DNA from: Bacteroidales bacterium
Lineage (GTDB): Bacteria; Bacteroidota; Bacteroidia; Bacteroidales; UBA4181
Direction of reading: 5' to 3'
DNA: 44,772 bases
Assembly: GCA_031275285.1 (NCBI GenBank)
Contig: JAISOY010000010.1
Coordinates: forward strand, 1-44,772
Position numbers and translations under genes: made by a program. Below are positions 8,305 through 17,600 of this stretch, piece after piece. Within the stretch, counting starts at the first letter, position 1; the number at the start of each line of letters is the position of its first letter. Under the pieces are notes generated by a model, which saw nothing but the letters and a program-made list of their open reading frames with translations, did not search any database and was not told the DNA's origin.

Positions 8305-9858
8305 ATGAATCATTGTATCATCTGTGGCCGTCAGACAGCGAATAGTTATCAGATATATGTCGGTAAAGAAGCTCTGGATAAATCAACGGAAGGAGATGTT
8401 CCCGGGGAAAAATACCTCACAGGTAAAAACACACTGGAATTGGTCAATAGAAACAACCAACGGTCCTATTTTCTTGAATACAGTTTGCCTGTTTGCCGTA
8501 ACTGCGTTTACAAGCCACAAATAAAATTCAACATCATCACTGCTGTGGCAACGGCTATTATCGGTACCGTCCTTATCTATGCCTTACCTGCACAGCAATG
8601 GTGGTGGGGCATCATCGTATATGCGTTTTCTCTTTTCAACATCCTCTTTGCATTTTCATATCATTCCAGGTTCCGTAAAGACAAACTGGACAACGATCTT
8701 GCCGCGGATGCACTGGGCGCACACTTCAACAAAAGATTACCGCAAAGTTCCAAACTGGCCTATTATACATTCGAAAAATTAAAAAAACAAATGGAACAAC
8801 TGGGTACCCTTCATCCTGTAGTTGCTAATGAAATGAAGCCCCGGCCTGTTACCCCAAAAATAGTTCCCCAAAGCCAGATACCTATAGAAAAACAACCTGA
8901 AGCCGACCAGGCAAAACGAGCATCATTGCCAACTGATGAAAAAAGAAAACAGGCTTTACAGACATTGAAAACATCCCCCAGTTGGGAAATGCGCCGCGAT
9001 GCATTAAAGGAACTCAAAGGTGCTACCGAAGAAGAAATAATTGATGCCGCCATACATGCCCTGAAAACAGATGAAATGTGGGTAGTACGGTTTAATGCTG
9101 CTGAAATGCTTGGCACCACAGGTGATACACGTGCAGTGGCGCCTCTTATAGAAGCATTGAAAGACCCTAAAGAAGCAGTAAGGGAATACGCGGGAAAGGC
9201 ACTGGGAGAACTTGGTGATGAAAGAACTATTACACCCATGATAAAAGCACTGGCCATTCATGGCGCCGACTATACCGGCGTAAATGGAATTGCCGATGGA
9301 CTGGGTATGATGGGAACCAAAGCAGTAACCCAGTTAATGGAACTGCTGGATGGCCCGGAAATGGGTCTTGCCCTGCGCGCACTTGAAAAAGGCGCTGACA
9401 AACAGGCTGAGGAAAAGTTACTGGCCATCGCCGAAGATCCGGGTATAGAGGAATACCTGCGCATCAGGGCTGTAATTGCATTGGGTAATATACCCGAAAC
9501 CGGCGACCGGCTGACGCAACTACTACAAAAAGAAGGCAGCGATAAGCTGGTTAAAAGTATCCTGAACGCCCTGGAAAAAATAGGGTACAAAGTAGAAAAT
9601 GCCGGATCTTTGGAAAAAGAAGCCAAACGCCGTAGCGCTCAAAAACTGCTCGAAGGCATGAAAGCCATCAAAATCGGCATGAAGGAAAACGATGCCGACG
9701 AGCTGGTAGGTTATGCCGTATTCGGCATGGGAGCCAATCAGGTCCACAAAACCCCTTATGGTGATTTTCAATTAATTGTTAACCATGGAATTGTTACCGG
9801 AACATTTGGTTTCGACCCTGTAATAAAAAAGATAGAAGAATTTTTACAACAATCATAA
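8305..9858 (+). CDS. Zinc-ribbon-like, membrane-anchored HEAT-repeat protein
   Basis: The 517-residue protein has an N-terminal region with two CxxC pairs (Cys4/Cys7 and Cys64/Cys67), which could form a split zinc ribbon. Two membrane helices (~75-93 and ~97-118) follow, then a charged linker with a proline-rich patch. From ~215 to ~405 there are five or six HEAT/PBS-type helical repeats (WEMRRDALKELKG, WVVRFNAAEMLGTTGDTRAV, EAVREYAGKALGELGDERTI). A ~100-residue unassigned C-terminal domain ends the protein. HEAT repeats bind protein partners, so a scaffold role at the inner membrane is the safest inference; no enzyme motif is seen. It lies between the GH51 and M60 genes with short gaps, so it may share their transcript. 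Confidence 0.75.
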   Translation: MNHCIICGRQTANSYQIYVGKEALDKSTEGDVPGEKYLTGKNTLELVNRNNQRSYFLEYSLPVCRNCVYKPQIKFNIITAVATAIIGTVLIYALPAQQWWWGIIVYAFSLFNILFAFSYHSRFRKDKLDNDLAADALGAHFNKRLPQSSKLAYYTFEKLKKQMEQLGTLHPVVANEMKPRPVTPKIVPQSQIPIEKQPEADQAKRASLPTDEKRKQALQTLKTSPSWEMRRDALKELKGATEEEIIDAAIHALKTDEMWVVRFNAAEMLGTTGDTRAVAPLIEALKDPKEAVREYAGKALGELGDERTITPMIKALAIHGADYTGVNGIADGLGMMGTKAVTQLMELLDGPEMGLALRALEKGADKQAEEKLLAIAEDPGIEEYLRIRAVIALGNIPETGDRLTQLLQKEGSDKLVKSILNALEKIGYKVENAGSLEKEAKRRSAQKLLEGMKAIKIGMKENDADELVGYAVFGMGANQVHKTPYGDFQLIVNHGIVTGTFGFDPVIKKIEEFLQQS

Positions 9859-9907
9859 TATCAAATAGTAAATAGAGAAAGCTTACCTACCTAAAATCAG
9901 GATTAAT

Positions 9908-12757
9908 ATGAAGAAAATAGCCATCATCATTTGTTTGTTCATCACAAGCTACGTATACCCACAGACTCCACAAGAGATAACTGACAGATTTGATCAGTTC
10001 AATACCGAGTTAATGGCGGCCTACGGAAAAGATCACGAAAAAAGCATAAAAATACTTAACGATATCGTTGATTTTTTCCATTCACTTCCGTCGGAATCTA
10101 GAATGGACAGTACATCATTCTATTGCCAGACGGATATGGTTTACTGTATGGCCTATAATACCCTTAAAGAATATGAAAAAGCGACGGTTTATCTTGAAAA
10201 GATATGGGCAAGAGGGTGCAACAATCTTTATACGATGGTCACCAATGATGAGTTTGGCGAATTAAGCCGGCAAAAGCAGGCCCATGAAATATTTGAAAAA
10301 GTAAAAAACAGTGCTGAATATAAATTCTACATTGCCACTCAGAAAATCAACAAATCATTCGAACAGAATGATTATAAAGGAAATATAGAAAACGCCCAAG
10401 AAGCGCTTAGCATTTACAATGCTTTAAAAGATAAAAATCAAAACCAAAACCAACTTTGTCAATTACATATGCTGTTATCGATGTCGTATTCGGCATTAAA
10501 CGATCAGACCGAAGCCCTTGGTTATCTTAAAAAAGCCATAGAATCAGGCTGTGACTATGCTCAACTCATTGACAAAAAAGAATTCAACAACATACGAACG
10601 ACAAAGGAATTTGCGAAACTGACAGGCGATACGACACTTACTGCCCCCGGTCTGAAACCCGGTGCGTGGGGTCTGGAAAAAGACATACCTGTCAAAGTAT
10701 CGTCGGCCAAAGCATCGAACGAACAACGAGGCGAAGGTGCTGACCGGTCAATCGACGGTCATATGTCGACCATCTACCATTCGAGTTGGTCCAACACGGT
10801 TTTTCCTGTTACACTGGAATATACTTTCAATCAACCGGAAGTCATTGATTATATGATCTATTATCCGCGTACCGACGGATCGAACGGTAATTTTAAGGAA
10901 ATAGAAGTGTATATCAGCGAGAACAGCAAAGAAACACTCGTTGGCAAATACGATTTTAAAGGAAGCGGAACCCCGTCCGTCATTGACCTCCAGGGAAAAA
11001 AGCCCAAATATGTAAAGGTGATCGTAAAATCGGGCCTGGGAGATAACGGAACCGGCTTTGCCAGTTGTGCCGAAATGCAGTTTTTCCGTAAAAATGAGGC
11101 GAATAAAATTCCTGACGTCTTCTCGGATTTTACCTGCTCCAATCTGAGAAAAGGGATAAAAGTAAAGGATATCGACGCTATCGCTAATCCGCAATTTAAA
11201 GCGCTTGCCCAATCCCTGTATAACAGCACTTACGACAAGCAAAATAGGGTGAAAACCTATCAGCCCTATCCGAATCCTTCCGTTGTTGCTACCAGAAATA
11301 AAACAGGAACTTATAGCCTGCTCGATAATGCGACCGGAATAGTAGCTATGCCGGGCGAGGAAATCGTGGTATTTGTGGGCGATACAAAGGGGCAAAATAT
11401 AGCCTTACGCTCCATCAATTTCAACAACGACTATTCCCCTGTTGATTATATGCTTAAGGAAGGCGCCAATAGTATTATTTGTCAGGGCGGAGGATTGCTG
11501 TACATAATGTACCATACGGAAAATAAGAATGCTTCACCCATAAAAATCCATATTGCCAGCGGAAAAGTGAACGGAATGTACCATGCAACCGAAAACACTA
11601 ATTCCGACTGGACAGACATCCTGGATAATGCCAGGCATAAATACATTGATGTCCAGGGTAAATACGCGCACCTGATATTCCCGGTGAATGATTTCAAAAA
11701 GTATACTCCGGATATATCCCGTTTACTGGCAGTTTTTGACTCCATAGTATATCTCGAATCACGCTTTATAGGACTGGAAAAATATAAAAGGGCAAATGGT
11801 AACCGCATGTTGTTTTATGTCTCTACTTCGCCTTACTGGATGTTTGCAACCGCCAATCGTACCGGATATTCTGCCGGTTCAATGTCCCATATCTGCGATG
11901 TCAACAGATTGCGTACCACCGATATATGGGGGCCGGCACACGAGGTAGGACATATCAACCAGACGCAGGGTCTGAAATGGGTGGGACTTACCGAGGTTTC
12001 CAACAATATTTACTCGATGTATGTGCAATCCATGTTTGGAAATAAATCGCGCCTGTCGGAGGAAAAACTGAATTCCAGTTTTGACGGGATCTGGAACAAC
12101 CGGTACGAGAAAGGTTTTACCGAAATGCTGGCCGGTAAAGTGTTGCATTCCGACCATGGGGATGTATTTTGCAAACTGATCCCCTTCTGGCAGTTGCAAC
12201 TGTATTTCTCCAATGTAAAAGGCAACACCGATTTTTATGCGGATGTACATGAAGCCATAAGAAATCTGGACCATGTCCCCAATGACGCACAACAGCAGTT
12301 GAATTTTATGCGTATCTGCTGTGATGTATCCAAAACCGACCTCAGCGAGTTTTTTGAACGTTGGGGGATGCTGGCTGTAACATCGGGTACAGCTACCGAT
12401 CATAGTTCTATCCAGAACAGGGTCAACTATACCAGAAGTTTTACCATCACCCAAAAAGAGGTGGAAGAATTCAAAAAATATGCTTCCCGGTATGCAAAGC
12501 CTGATGCCAGGATATGGTACATACATGATGAATGTGTGGAGGCATACAAAAATAATGCGGCTATCGAAAAGGGCAAGGTAACGGTCAATGGTGCCAACTA
12601 TGCTACCGACACTAAAAATGCGGTTGCATATGAAGTGTACGATGGTGATAAACTGGTATTCATTACTCCGGCATCGGAATTTAAACTGCCCGATGGAATT
12701 AAAAATCCGGTTATCTATGCTGTTCCCGCTATAGGAAAAACCGTAAAAATACATTAA
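9908..12757 (+). CDS. M60-like (enhancin/mucinase-type) zinc metallopeptidase with F5/8C domain
   Basis: A 949-residue secreted protein with a signal peptide (MKKIAIIICLFITSYVYPQ). Residues ~20-245 are helical and TPR-like, in two similar halves each ending in a short motif (DEFGELSRQKQ; KEFNNIRTTKE). Residues ~258-395 resemble an F5/8-type C (CBM32-like) domain: SSAKASNEQRGEGADRSIDG through CAEMQFF. The M60 catalytic region follows, with the gluzincin motif HEVGH at 678-682 and the third ligand Glu696 (GLTE), spacing normal for M60. Family members cleave O-glycosylated proteins such as mucins; the exact glycan requirement cannot be predicted. Neighbouring arabinofuranosidase and glycosidase genes suggest a glycoprotein or complex glycan substrate. 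Confidence 0.88.
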   Translation: MKKIAIIICLFITSYVYPQTPQEITDRFDQFNTELMAAYGKDHEKSIKILNDIVDFFHSLPSESRMDSTSFYCQTDMVYCMAYNTLKEYEKATVYLEKIWARGCNNLYTMVTNDEFGELSRQKQAHEIFEKVKNSAEYKFYIATQKINKSFEQNDYKGNIENAQEALSIYNALKDKNQNQNQLCQLHMLLSMSYSALNDQTEALGYLKKAIESGCDYAQLIDKKEFNNIRTTKEFAKLTGDTTLTAPGLKPGAWGLEKDIPVKVSSAKASNEQRGEGADRSIDGHMSTIYHSSWSNTVFPVTLEYTFNQPEVIDYMIYYPRTDGSNGNFKEIEVYISENSKETLVGKYDFKGSGTPSVIDLQGKKPKYVKVIVKSGLGDNGTGFASCAEMQFFRKNEANKIPDVFSDFTCSNLRKGIKVKDIDAIANPQFKALAQSLYNSTYDKQNRVKTYQPYPNPSVVATRNKTGTYSLLDNATGIVAMPGEEIVVFVGDTKGQNIALRSINFNNDYSPVDYMLKEGANSIICQGGGLLYIMYHTENKNASPIKIHIASGKVNGMYHATENTNSDWTDILDNARHKYIDVQGKYAHLIFPVNDFKKYTPDISRLLAVFDSIVYLESRFIGLEKYKRANGNRMLFYVSTSPYWMFATANRTGYSAGSMSHICDVNRLRTTDIWGPAHEVGHINQTQGLKWVGLTEVSNNIYSMYVQSMFGNKSRLSEEKLNSSFDGIWNNRYEKGFTEMLAGKVLHSDHGDVFCKLIPFWQLQLYFSNVKGNTDFYADVHEAIRNLDHVPNDAQQQLNFMRICCDVSKTDLSEFFERWGMLAVTSGTATDHSSIQNRVNYTRSFTITQKEVEEFKKYASRYAKPDARIWYIHDECVEAYKNNAAIEKGKVTVNGANYATDTKNAVAYEVYDGDKLVFITPASEFKLPDGIKNPVIYAVPAIGKTVKIH

Positions 12758-12814
12758 CAGTCGATAAAAAGAGAATTCGAATCAAACGATGAATACATGT
12801 GGTTTAATAATTTC

Positions 12815-15040
12815 ATGAAGAAAACTTATTTGTTTCAAAACAAGACAAATACAGAGCAGAGTTTAATAGTAATAGGCATTATATTTCTTTTAAGCCTGTT
12901 CCCCAATACCTCTCAGGCAAAAAACAGAGCTTTTAATGATAAATATGTAAGCCATGATCATATTGCAAAGACCATAAAAATCCAAGGTCCTGATCAAAAG
13001 CTTGGTATTTTAATCGATTATTCAGATGGATGTAGAATAACCCATCTCACAATTAAGGATAAAAACACCTTATCCTCTTCGGGTATTTATACCGGATTCA
13101 GGACAAAGGGAGGTAGTTACACATCCGATAAAACAGAGAACGAAGTAAAAATAGAAGAAACTTCTGGAAAAATAGTTGTAAGGGAAATAACTTATGGAGA
13201 TGCTGCATTGAAAGTAAATGAAACATGGACCTTTGACCTCAATGAAGATAAAATACGCTGGCATATAGACCGCAGGTACAGCACCCTGGCAAAACTCGAG
13301 GAAACTGCCTTTCCTCAATGGTCTTTCGATCGCTCTATCTGGAAAGGAGGAATAATGGATAATGGCGGAATGGTTTGGTGTAAATATCTTTCTTCCGTAA
13401 ATGACACATATGGAGTACACACCGGGGGAGTAACCTTCTGGAATCCTGATTCAGGGGATGCATTGCGGATTGAAGTTAAATCCGATGAAGGAAAATACCT
13501 GGCTGCAAAATATTCGCAAAACGAAAAGAATGAATTTACATGTACCCATTTTGTAACGGACATGGAACTTGAACCCAGGTATAACCTGAGCCGGTTCGTA
13601 CATCAAAAGTCGGATGTATTCTGCCCTTTTGATGTTCAAAAAGAGAATATCTCCATTCATATAGAAATACAATATATAAATTACCTTACCGAATATTCCA
13701 GAGGAATCCTCCCCGGAATAGATGCCGATGCAGTACGTGAACTGCTAAATACAACAGGAAGATATGGGGTGGTGGATAATACGATTGTTGGCGCCAATGG
13801 CTGGATCACTAACTGGAAATGCCTGCATGAACCATTCTTTGCCCAGATCGGAATGGCTTTGAATGATGAAAATTATATCAAAAATATGTCATCCACCCTT
13901 GATGCGGAAAGGGATCATGCAATGACTGAAGAAGGCCGTGTACGGTCCCGCTGGCATAACATGGATGAGGACCAAATGCCCGGAACCTTTAACTATAAAA
14001 CAGGATATTATGAGGCTCAGTGGGGATATACTATTGATTCCCAGACAGGATATATCATCAATACTGCAGAACAATTCGACCTTTGCGGAGATATTGACTG
14101 GTTATCCGCCCACAAAGAGAGTTGCGAAAAAGCATTGGATTGGCTGATAAAGCGGGATTCTAATAAGAATGGTATCTTCGAGATGATGAATGATGATACA
14201 TCACAAAAGATTGCAAGCGACTGGCTTGATATAGTCTGGGCCAGTTTTGAAAATGCTTTTGTCAATGCCCAGATGTACGAAGCCCTGAACTTATGGGCCA
14301 ATTGTGAATCGATCTTAGGGGATAAAACAAAGTCGGACTATTATTTTTCCGTAGCAGCAAGGCTAAAAGAAAGTTTTAATAAGCCGGTTAGCCAGGGAGG
14401 GTTCTGGGCGCCTGATAAAAAACAATACATCTACTGGAGAGATAAAGATGGTTCCGTACATGGAGACAATTTTGTTACTCCCGTTAACTTCGCTGTTATT
14501 GCTTTCGGATTATGTGACGACGAAAAGAGGATAAAGATAATTCTCGACGAAATTGAAAAAAGGACATCTGCTGAAAACCTGTTTCATTGGCCTTTGTGTT
14601 TCGATTCTTACAGGGAAGAAGAGGTGGCAAGCTGGCAATGGCCATTTCCGACCTACGAAAACGGAGATATCTTCCCCACCTGGGGATATTTGGGAATCAG
14701 GTCTTATGTAGGTTATAAAAAGGAAATTGCATTGAAATACATCAGAAATATTCTACAACAATATAAAAAAGACGGTTTATCGTCCCAACGGTATTCCAGG
14801 ATCACCCAGGAAGGACTGGGATCTGATATATTGGCAGGGATCTGTACTAGTATTACAGCATTGTACAGGGACATTTATGGTATCCGTCCGAGATGGAACA
14901 GGATGGGATTGGAACCAAATATGCTGAAAGAATTAAATGGGACAGAGTTCACGTATTCCCTTAGAGGTACGGATTATCATCTCAAACTGAATGTCAATGA
15001 TTACATGATGAGTACTGATGGTTTTAAAATAAAAGTCTAA
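12815..15040 (+). pseudogene. Six-hairpin-type glycosidase, 3' end displaced by mobile element
   Basis: The ATG at 12815 is preferred, giving an N-terminal hydrophobic leader (SLIVIGIIFLLSLFPNTSQAK); an in-frame ATG at 12797 adds six residues. Residues ~30-300 look like a beta-sandwich and ~310-690 like an (alpha/alpha)6 toroid, rich in Trp and acidic residues (GANGWITNW, SDWLDIVWASFENAF, WAPDKKQYIYWRDKDGS, SWQWPFPTYENGDIFPTWGY). That is the six-hairpin glycosidase superfamily; I cannot assign a GH family or catalytic residues with confidence. The frame reaches KIK at 15034 and then ends in two foreign codons (GTC TAA) inside the mobile element. The displaced 106-residue C-terminus is at 21634-21954. 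Activity of the truncated form is unknown. Confidence 0.85.
15025..15034. repeat. Left attachment core of the integrated element (TAAAATAAAA)
   Basis: The 10-bp sequence TAAAATAAAA at the left junction recurs at 21624-21633 at the right junction. Both copies read Lys-Ile-Lys in the glycosidase frame. This is the expected footprint of tyrosine-recombinase crossover between element and chromosome cores. Confidence 0.85.
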
Positions 15041-15118
15041 CAAAAAAGCGAATAACAGCCAAACGAGGACAACCGATTGAAAATGTGCGGATAAAGTCCT
15101 TTGTTTGGTTTTTCTTTT

Positions 15119-15232
15119 GTGGCACTCAAAGCCACCCATAGGCAAAGATACGACAAAGTTCAATTACCACACCATTACCTCGCCATAAAACGCAAATCGA
15201 CGATAAGTCGCTGTTCGTCTTCCTTTTGCGTT
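15119..15232. other. Inverted repeats in the left element end, upstream of the integrase
   Basis: Two hairpin-forming pairs lie in the 260-bp leader: GTGGC/GCCAC (15119-15123, 15131-15135), and AACGCAAA/TTTGCGTT (15189-15196, 15225-15232) enclosing an inner CGAC/GTCG pair (15198-15201, 15207-15210). They may be integrase or excisionase binding sites or leader structure; not demonstrated. Confidence 0.4.
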
Positions 15233-15265
15233 ATGCTATATAACCTCTTATAGCTCAGAGTAAAC

Positions 15266-15273
15266 TAATTTTG
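15266..15273 (+). promoter_or_regulatory. -7 promoter box of the integrase gene
   Basis: TAATTTTG matches the Bacteroidota -7 consensus TAnnTTTG, 22 nt before the integrase start codon. A matching -33 TTTG at the usual 19-21 nt spacing was not found. Confidence 0.5.
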
Positions 15274-15295
15274 TAATCTGTAAAAACTTTGAGTT

Positions 15296-16534
15296 ATGAT
15301 GCAACGAAGCACATTCAAAATTCTGTTTTATTTGAAACGGAATAACATTAAGCCAGACGGAACTGTTCCGTTAATGGGTCGTATTACGATTGACAAAACA
15401 ATCAGCCAATTCAGTTGTAAGATGACCGTACCGCCCAACCTTTGGGATACCAAAGCGGGACGGCTGACAGGTAAAAGCACCTTAGCGGTAAAAACCAATA
15501 TCGCATTAGACAAAATTCGTGTTGATATTAACCGCCATTATCAGGAAGTAATGCAAATGGACGGTTTTGTTACTGCCGACAAGATAAAGAACGCCTATTT
15601 AGGTTTAGGGGTAAAGCAAGATACGTTCCTGACCCTCTTTGCAAAACACAATCAAGAATTTTCCCGAAAGGTAGGATATAACAGGGCAAAAGGCACATAT
15701 GCAAGATATTGTCTTTTATATAAACACATAGAAAGCTATATCAAACGTGAATATAAGCGAGATGATATTTTTCTGAAAGAACTGAATCTTGCTTTTATCA
15801 ATGGGTTTGAACACTATTTGAGAACGGAAAGGGAATGTTCTACCAATACGATATGGTCATATATGATAGGCGTAAAGCATATTGTTTCTATTGCTCGTAA
15901 TTCGGGGCAGTTAGCTTTCAATCCTTTTGCGGGTTATCTGATAAGCCCCGAATCCAAAGACAGGGGATTCCTGAACAAGGAAGAAATAAACTTGCTTGTC
16001 AATGCCAAGATGAAAAATGCTCAATATGAATTAGTAAGGGATTTATTTGTGTTCTCGATTTTTACCGGGCTGAGTTATTCGGATGTAAAGAACTTAACGA
16101 AAGACCATCTTAAAACCTCGTTTGACGGTCATTTATGGATAATTACCCGCCGACAGAAAACGAACACCGATTCAAGTATCAGGTTATTGGAAGTGCCGAA
16201 GCGGATAATAGAGAAGTACAAAGGCTATTGCAGGGATAATCGTTTGTTTCCTGTTCCGAGTAACAGCTCGTGCAACAATATTCTGAAAAAGATAGCCAAA
16301 CAATGCGGGATTAAAACCCGTTTGACCTACCACGTAGCGAGGCACACATTCTCGACTACACTTACTCTATCACAGGGAGTTCCGATAGAAACGGTCAGTA
16401 AAATGTTAGGGCATACGAATATTAAAACGACCCAAATTTACGCCAAGATAACGAAAGAGAAAATTTCGCAGGACATGGAAATCCTTTCGCATAAATTAGA
16501 ATCTCTGGAAAAGCAAATTACGGAGAGAATATAA
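15296..16534 (+). CDS. Tyrosine recombinase (integrase) of the mobilizable element
   Basis: A 412-residue site-specific recombinase. The N-terminal arm-binding and core-binding (SAM-like) domains cover ~1-215 and the catalytic domain ~220-400. Catalytic residues seen: HVARHTF (His346, Arg349), LGHTNI (His373) and nucleophile Tyr382 in TQIYAKI. At the usual first-arginine position the sequence is FTGLSYSD (Ser260), a substitution known from IntDOT-type Bacteroidetes recombinases, so this is not evidence of inactivity. The ATG at 15296 starts 22 nt after a -7 box; a second ATG follows immediately. It should integrate and excise the element at the 10-bp core described for 15025 and 21624. A shared bidirectional terminator separates it from the convergent AraC gene. 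Confidence 0.95.
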   Translation: MMQRSTFKILFYLKRNNIKPDGTVPLMGRITIDKTISQFSCKMTVPPNLWDTKAGRLTGKSTLAVKTNIALDKIRVDINRHYQEVMQMDGFVTADKIKNAYLGLGVKQDTFLTLFAKHNQEFSRKVGYNRAKGTYARYCLLYKHIESYIKREYKRDDIFLKELNLAFINGFEHYLRTERECSTNTIWSYMIGVKHIVSIARNSGQLAFNPFAGYLISPESKDRGFLNKEEINLLVNAKMKNAQYELVRDLFVFSIFTGLSYSDVKNLTKDHLKTSFDGHLWIITRRQKTNTDSSIRLLEVPKRIIEKYKGYCRDNRLFPVPSNSSCNNILKKIAKQCGIKTRLTYHVARHTFSTTLTLSQGVPIETVSKMLGHTNIKTTQIYAKITKEKISQDMEILSHKLESLEKQITERI

Positions 16535-16568
16535 TATAGAGCAGACCTTTCGGTCTGCTCTATATTAT
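16531..16568. terminator. Bidirectional terminator between integrase and AraC genes
   Basis: A perfect 17-bp stem (16531-16547 with 16552-16568) with a TTTC tetraloop. It contains the integrase stop codon on its left arm and touches the AraC stop on its right. AT-rich outer stem arms give a U-tract in both directions. Confidence 0.9.
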
Positions 16569-17413
16569 TAGTACTTCACAACCTTAATACCATTCCGATA
16601 ATCAGTAGGTGTAATACCGCTATTCATCTTGAAATAACGGCTTAAGTAAGATTGGTCGGGGAAATTCAACTTATCTGCAATCTCCTGTATTGATAATTCA
16701 GTCGATTGAAGCAAAACTTTTATTTCTACTATAAGACGTTTATCTATAATAACTTTTGGTGATTCAGAGAAAACATTCTCCGTAGTGATTTTTCGTAAAT
16801 ATCTTGGGGTAATACATAATTTATCGGCATAAAAGAGCACCTCCCGATGTTCGCTAATATGCGTGTCAAGTAAGGATATGAATTGGTGAAATATCTCATG
16901 CTTACGAGTATAAGTGCCCACTAAGTGGTCAAAGTAAAGTTTACACTTATCATAAAGATACAAAATGTAATTTTGAAGAAAGTTCTGTTCCATAAGCCCT
17001 TTAAAATCATTATTTTCTTCTTGTACAATTTTAGCCATATCCATCCAACATTGTACTTTTTTTAAAAGCTCACTTTCTTCGGTATAAACATAAAATTGGG
17101 TATCCCGTAAATATCTGGAAAAAGATGCACCGAGCCTCAGAATGATATTATCATATAGCTCTTTCGAGAAAGTAAATGCCTTTGCGGCAAAATCAAGTGA
17201 TGTATTAACAAAACCGAATGTAGTTCCAGGCAAGATAACCAACTCTGCATTTTTTGTTATTTCATGCTCTTGTATACCAATCGTTATTGTTGCTTTCCCA
17301 TTCGTGCATAATAAAACAAAACCGCCCACTGTCTTATATAGATAGTGAGGTAGCGTCTCTTTTCTTATTTCGCCGTACCAAAATGAACGGTCATTAATAA
17401 TAGAATAATCCAT
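16568..17413 (-). CDS. AraC-family transcriptional regulator (element cargo)
   Basis: The 281-residue regulator has an N-terminal cupin-like sensor (LPHYLYKTVGGFVLLCTNG...ITIGIQEHEI...ELVILPGTTFGF) and a C-terminal pair of AraC helix-turn-helix motifs (LCITPRYLRKITTENVF and IQEIADKLNFPDQSYLSRYF, GITPTDYR). The ATG at 17413 is chosen because a ribosome-binding-like AAAGGAA precedes it, and the earlier GTG at 17431 overlaps the -7 promoter box. It is transcribed divergently from the flavoprotein gene across a 187-bp gap, the usual arrangement for a regulator and its target. A small redox-active or electrophilic inducer is a guess from the neighbour only. Confidence 0.88.
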   Translation of the reverse strand: MDYSIINDRSFWYGEIRKETLPHYLYKTVGGFVLLCTNGKATITIGIQEHEITKNAELVILPGTTFGFVNTSLDFAAKAFTFSKELYDNIILRLGASFSRYLRDTQFYVYTEESELLKKVQCWMDMAKIVQEENNDFKGLMEQNFLQNYILYLYDKCKLYFDHLVGTYTRKHEIFHQFISLLDTHISEHREVLFYADKLCITPRYLRKITTENVFSESPKVIIDKRLIVEIKVLLQSTELSIQEIADKLNFPDQSYLSRYFKMNSGITPTDYRNGIKVVKY

Positions 17414-17430
17414 CGGTTCCTTTTCTTGCA

Positions 17431-17460
17431 CAAATTTACGACTTTTTTCTTGATTTACAA
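17431..17460 (-). promoter_or_regulatory. Promoter of the AraC regulator gene
   Basis: On the minus strand a -33 TTG (17458-17460) is followed after exactly 19 nt by TAAATTTG (17431-17438), a full match to TAnnTTTG. The predicted start of transcription falls about 10 nt before the ATG at 17413. Confidence 0.7.
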
Positions 17461-17526
17461 GTCAAAAGTTCCGTTTTTGAAAAATCAAGTAGCTCTTTTG
17501 AAAATGCTTCACGGCTAATAATGAAG

Positions 17527-17534
17527 TAATTTTG
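17527..17534 (+). promoter_or_regulatory. -7 promoter box of the flavoprotein gene
   Basis: TAATTTTG matches TAnnTTTG, giving a leader of about 60 nt to the ATG at 17601. The nearest upstream TTTG (17497-17500) is 26 nt away, longer than usual, so activation by the divergent AraC protein is plausible. Confidence 0.5.
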
Positions 17535-17600
17535 CAATGATAAATCACTTGTGAGTAATAATAAGTGTTATAAACCATAATTTATTTAAGTATAAAGAGT

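Noticed and set aside
15296..16534. Integrase as inactive because the first catalytic arginine is replaced by serine (Ser260)
   Set aside because: The same substitution is known in functional IntDOT-type recombinases, and all other catalytic residues are present.
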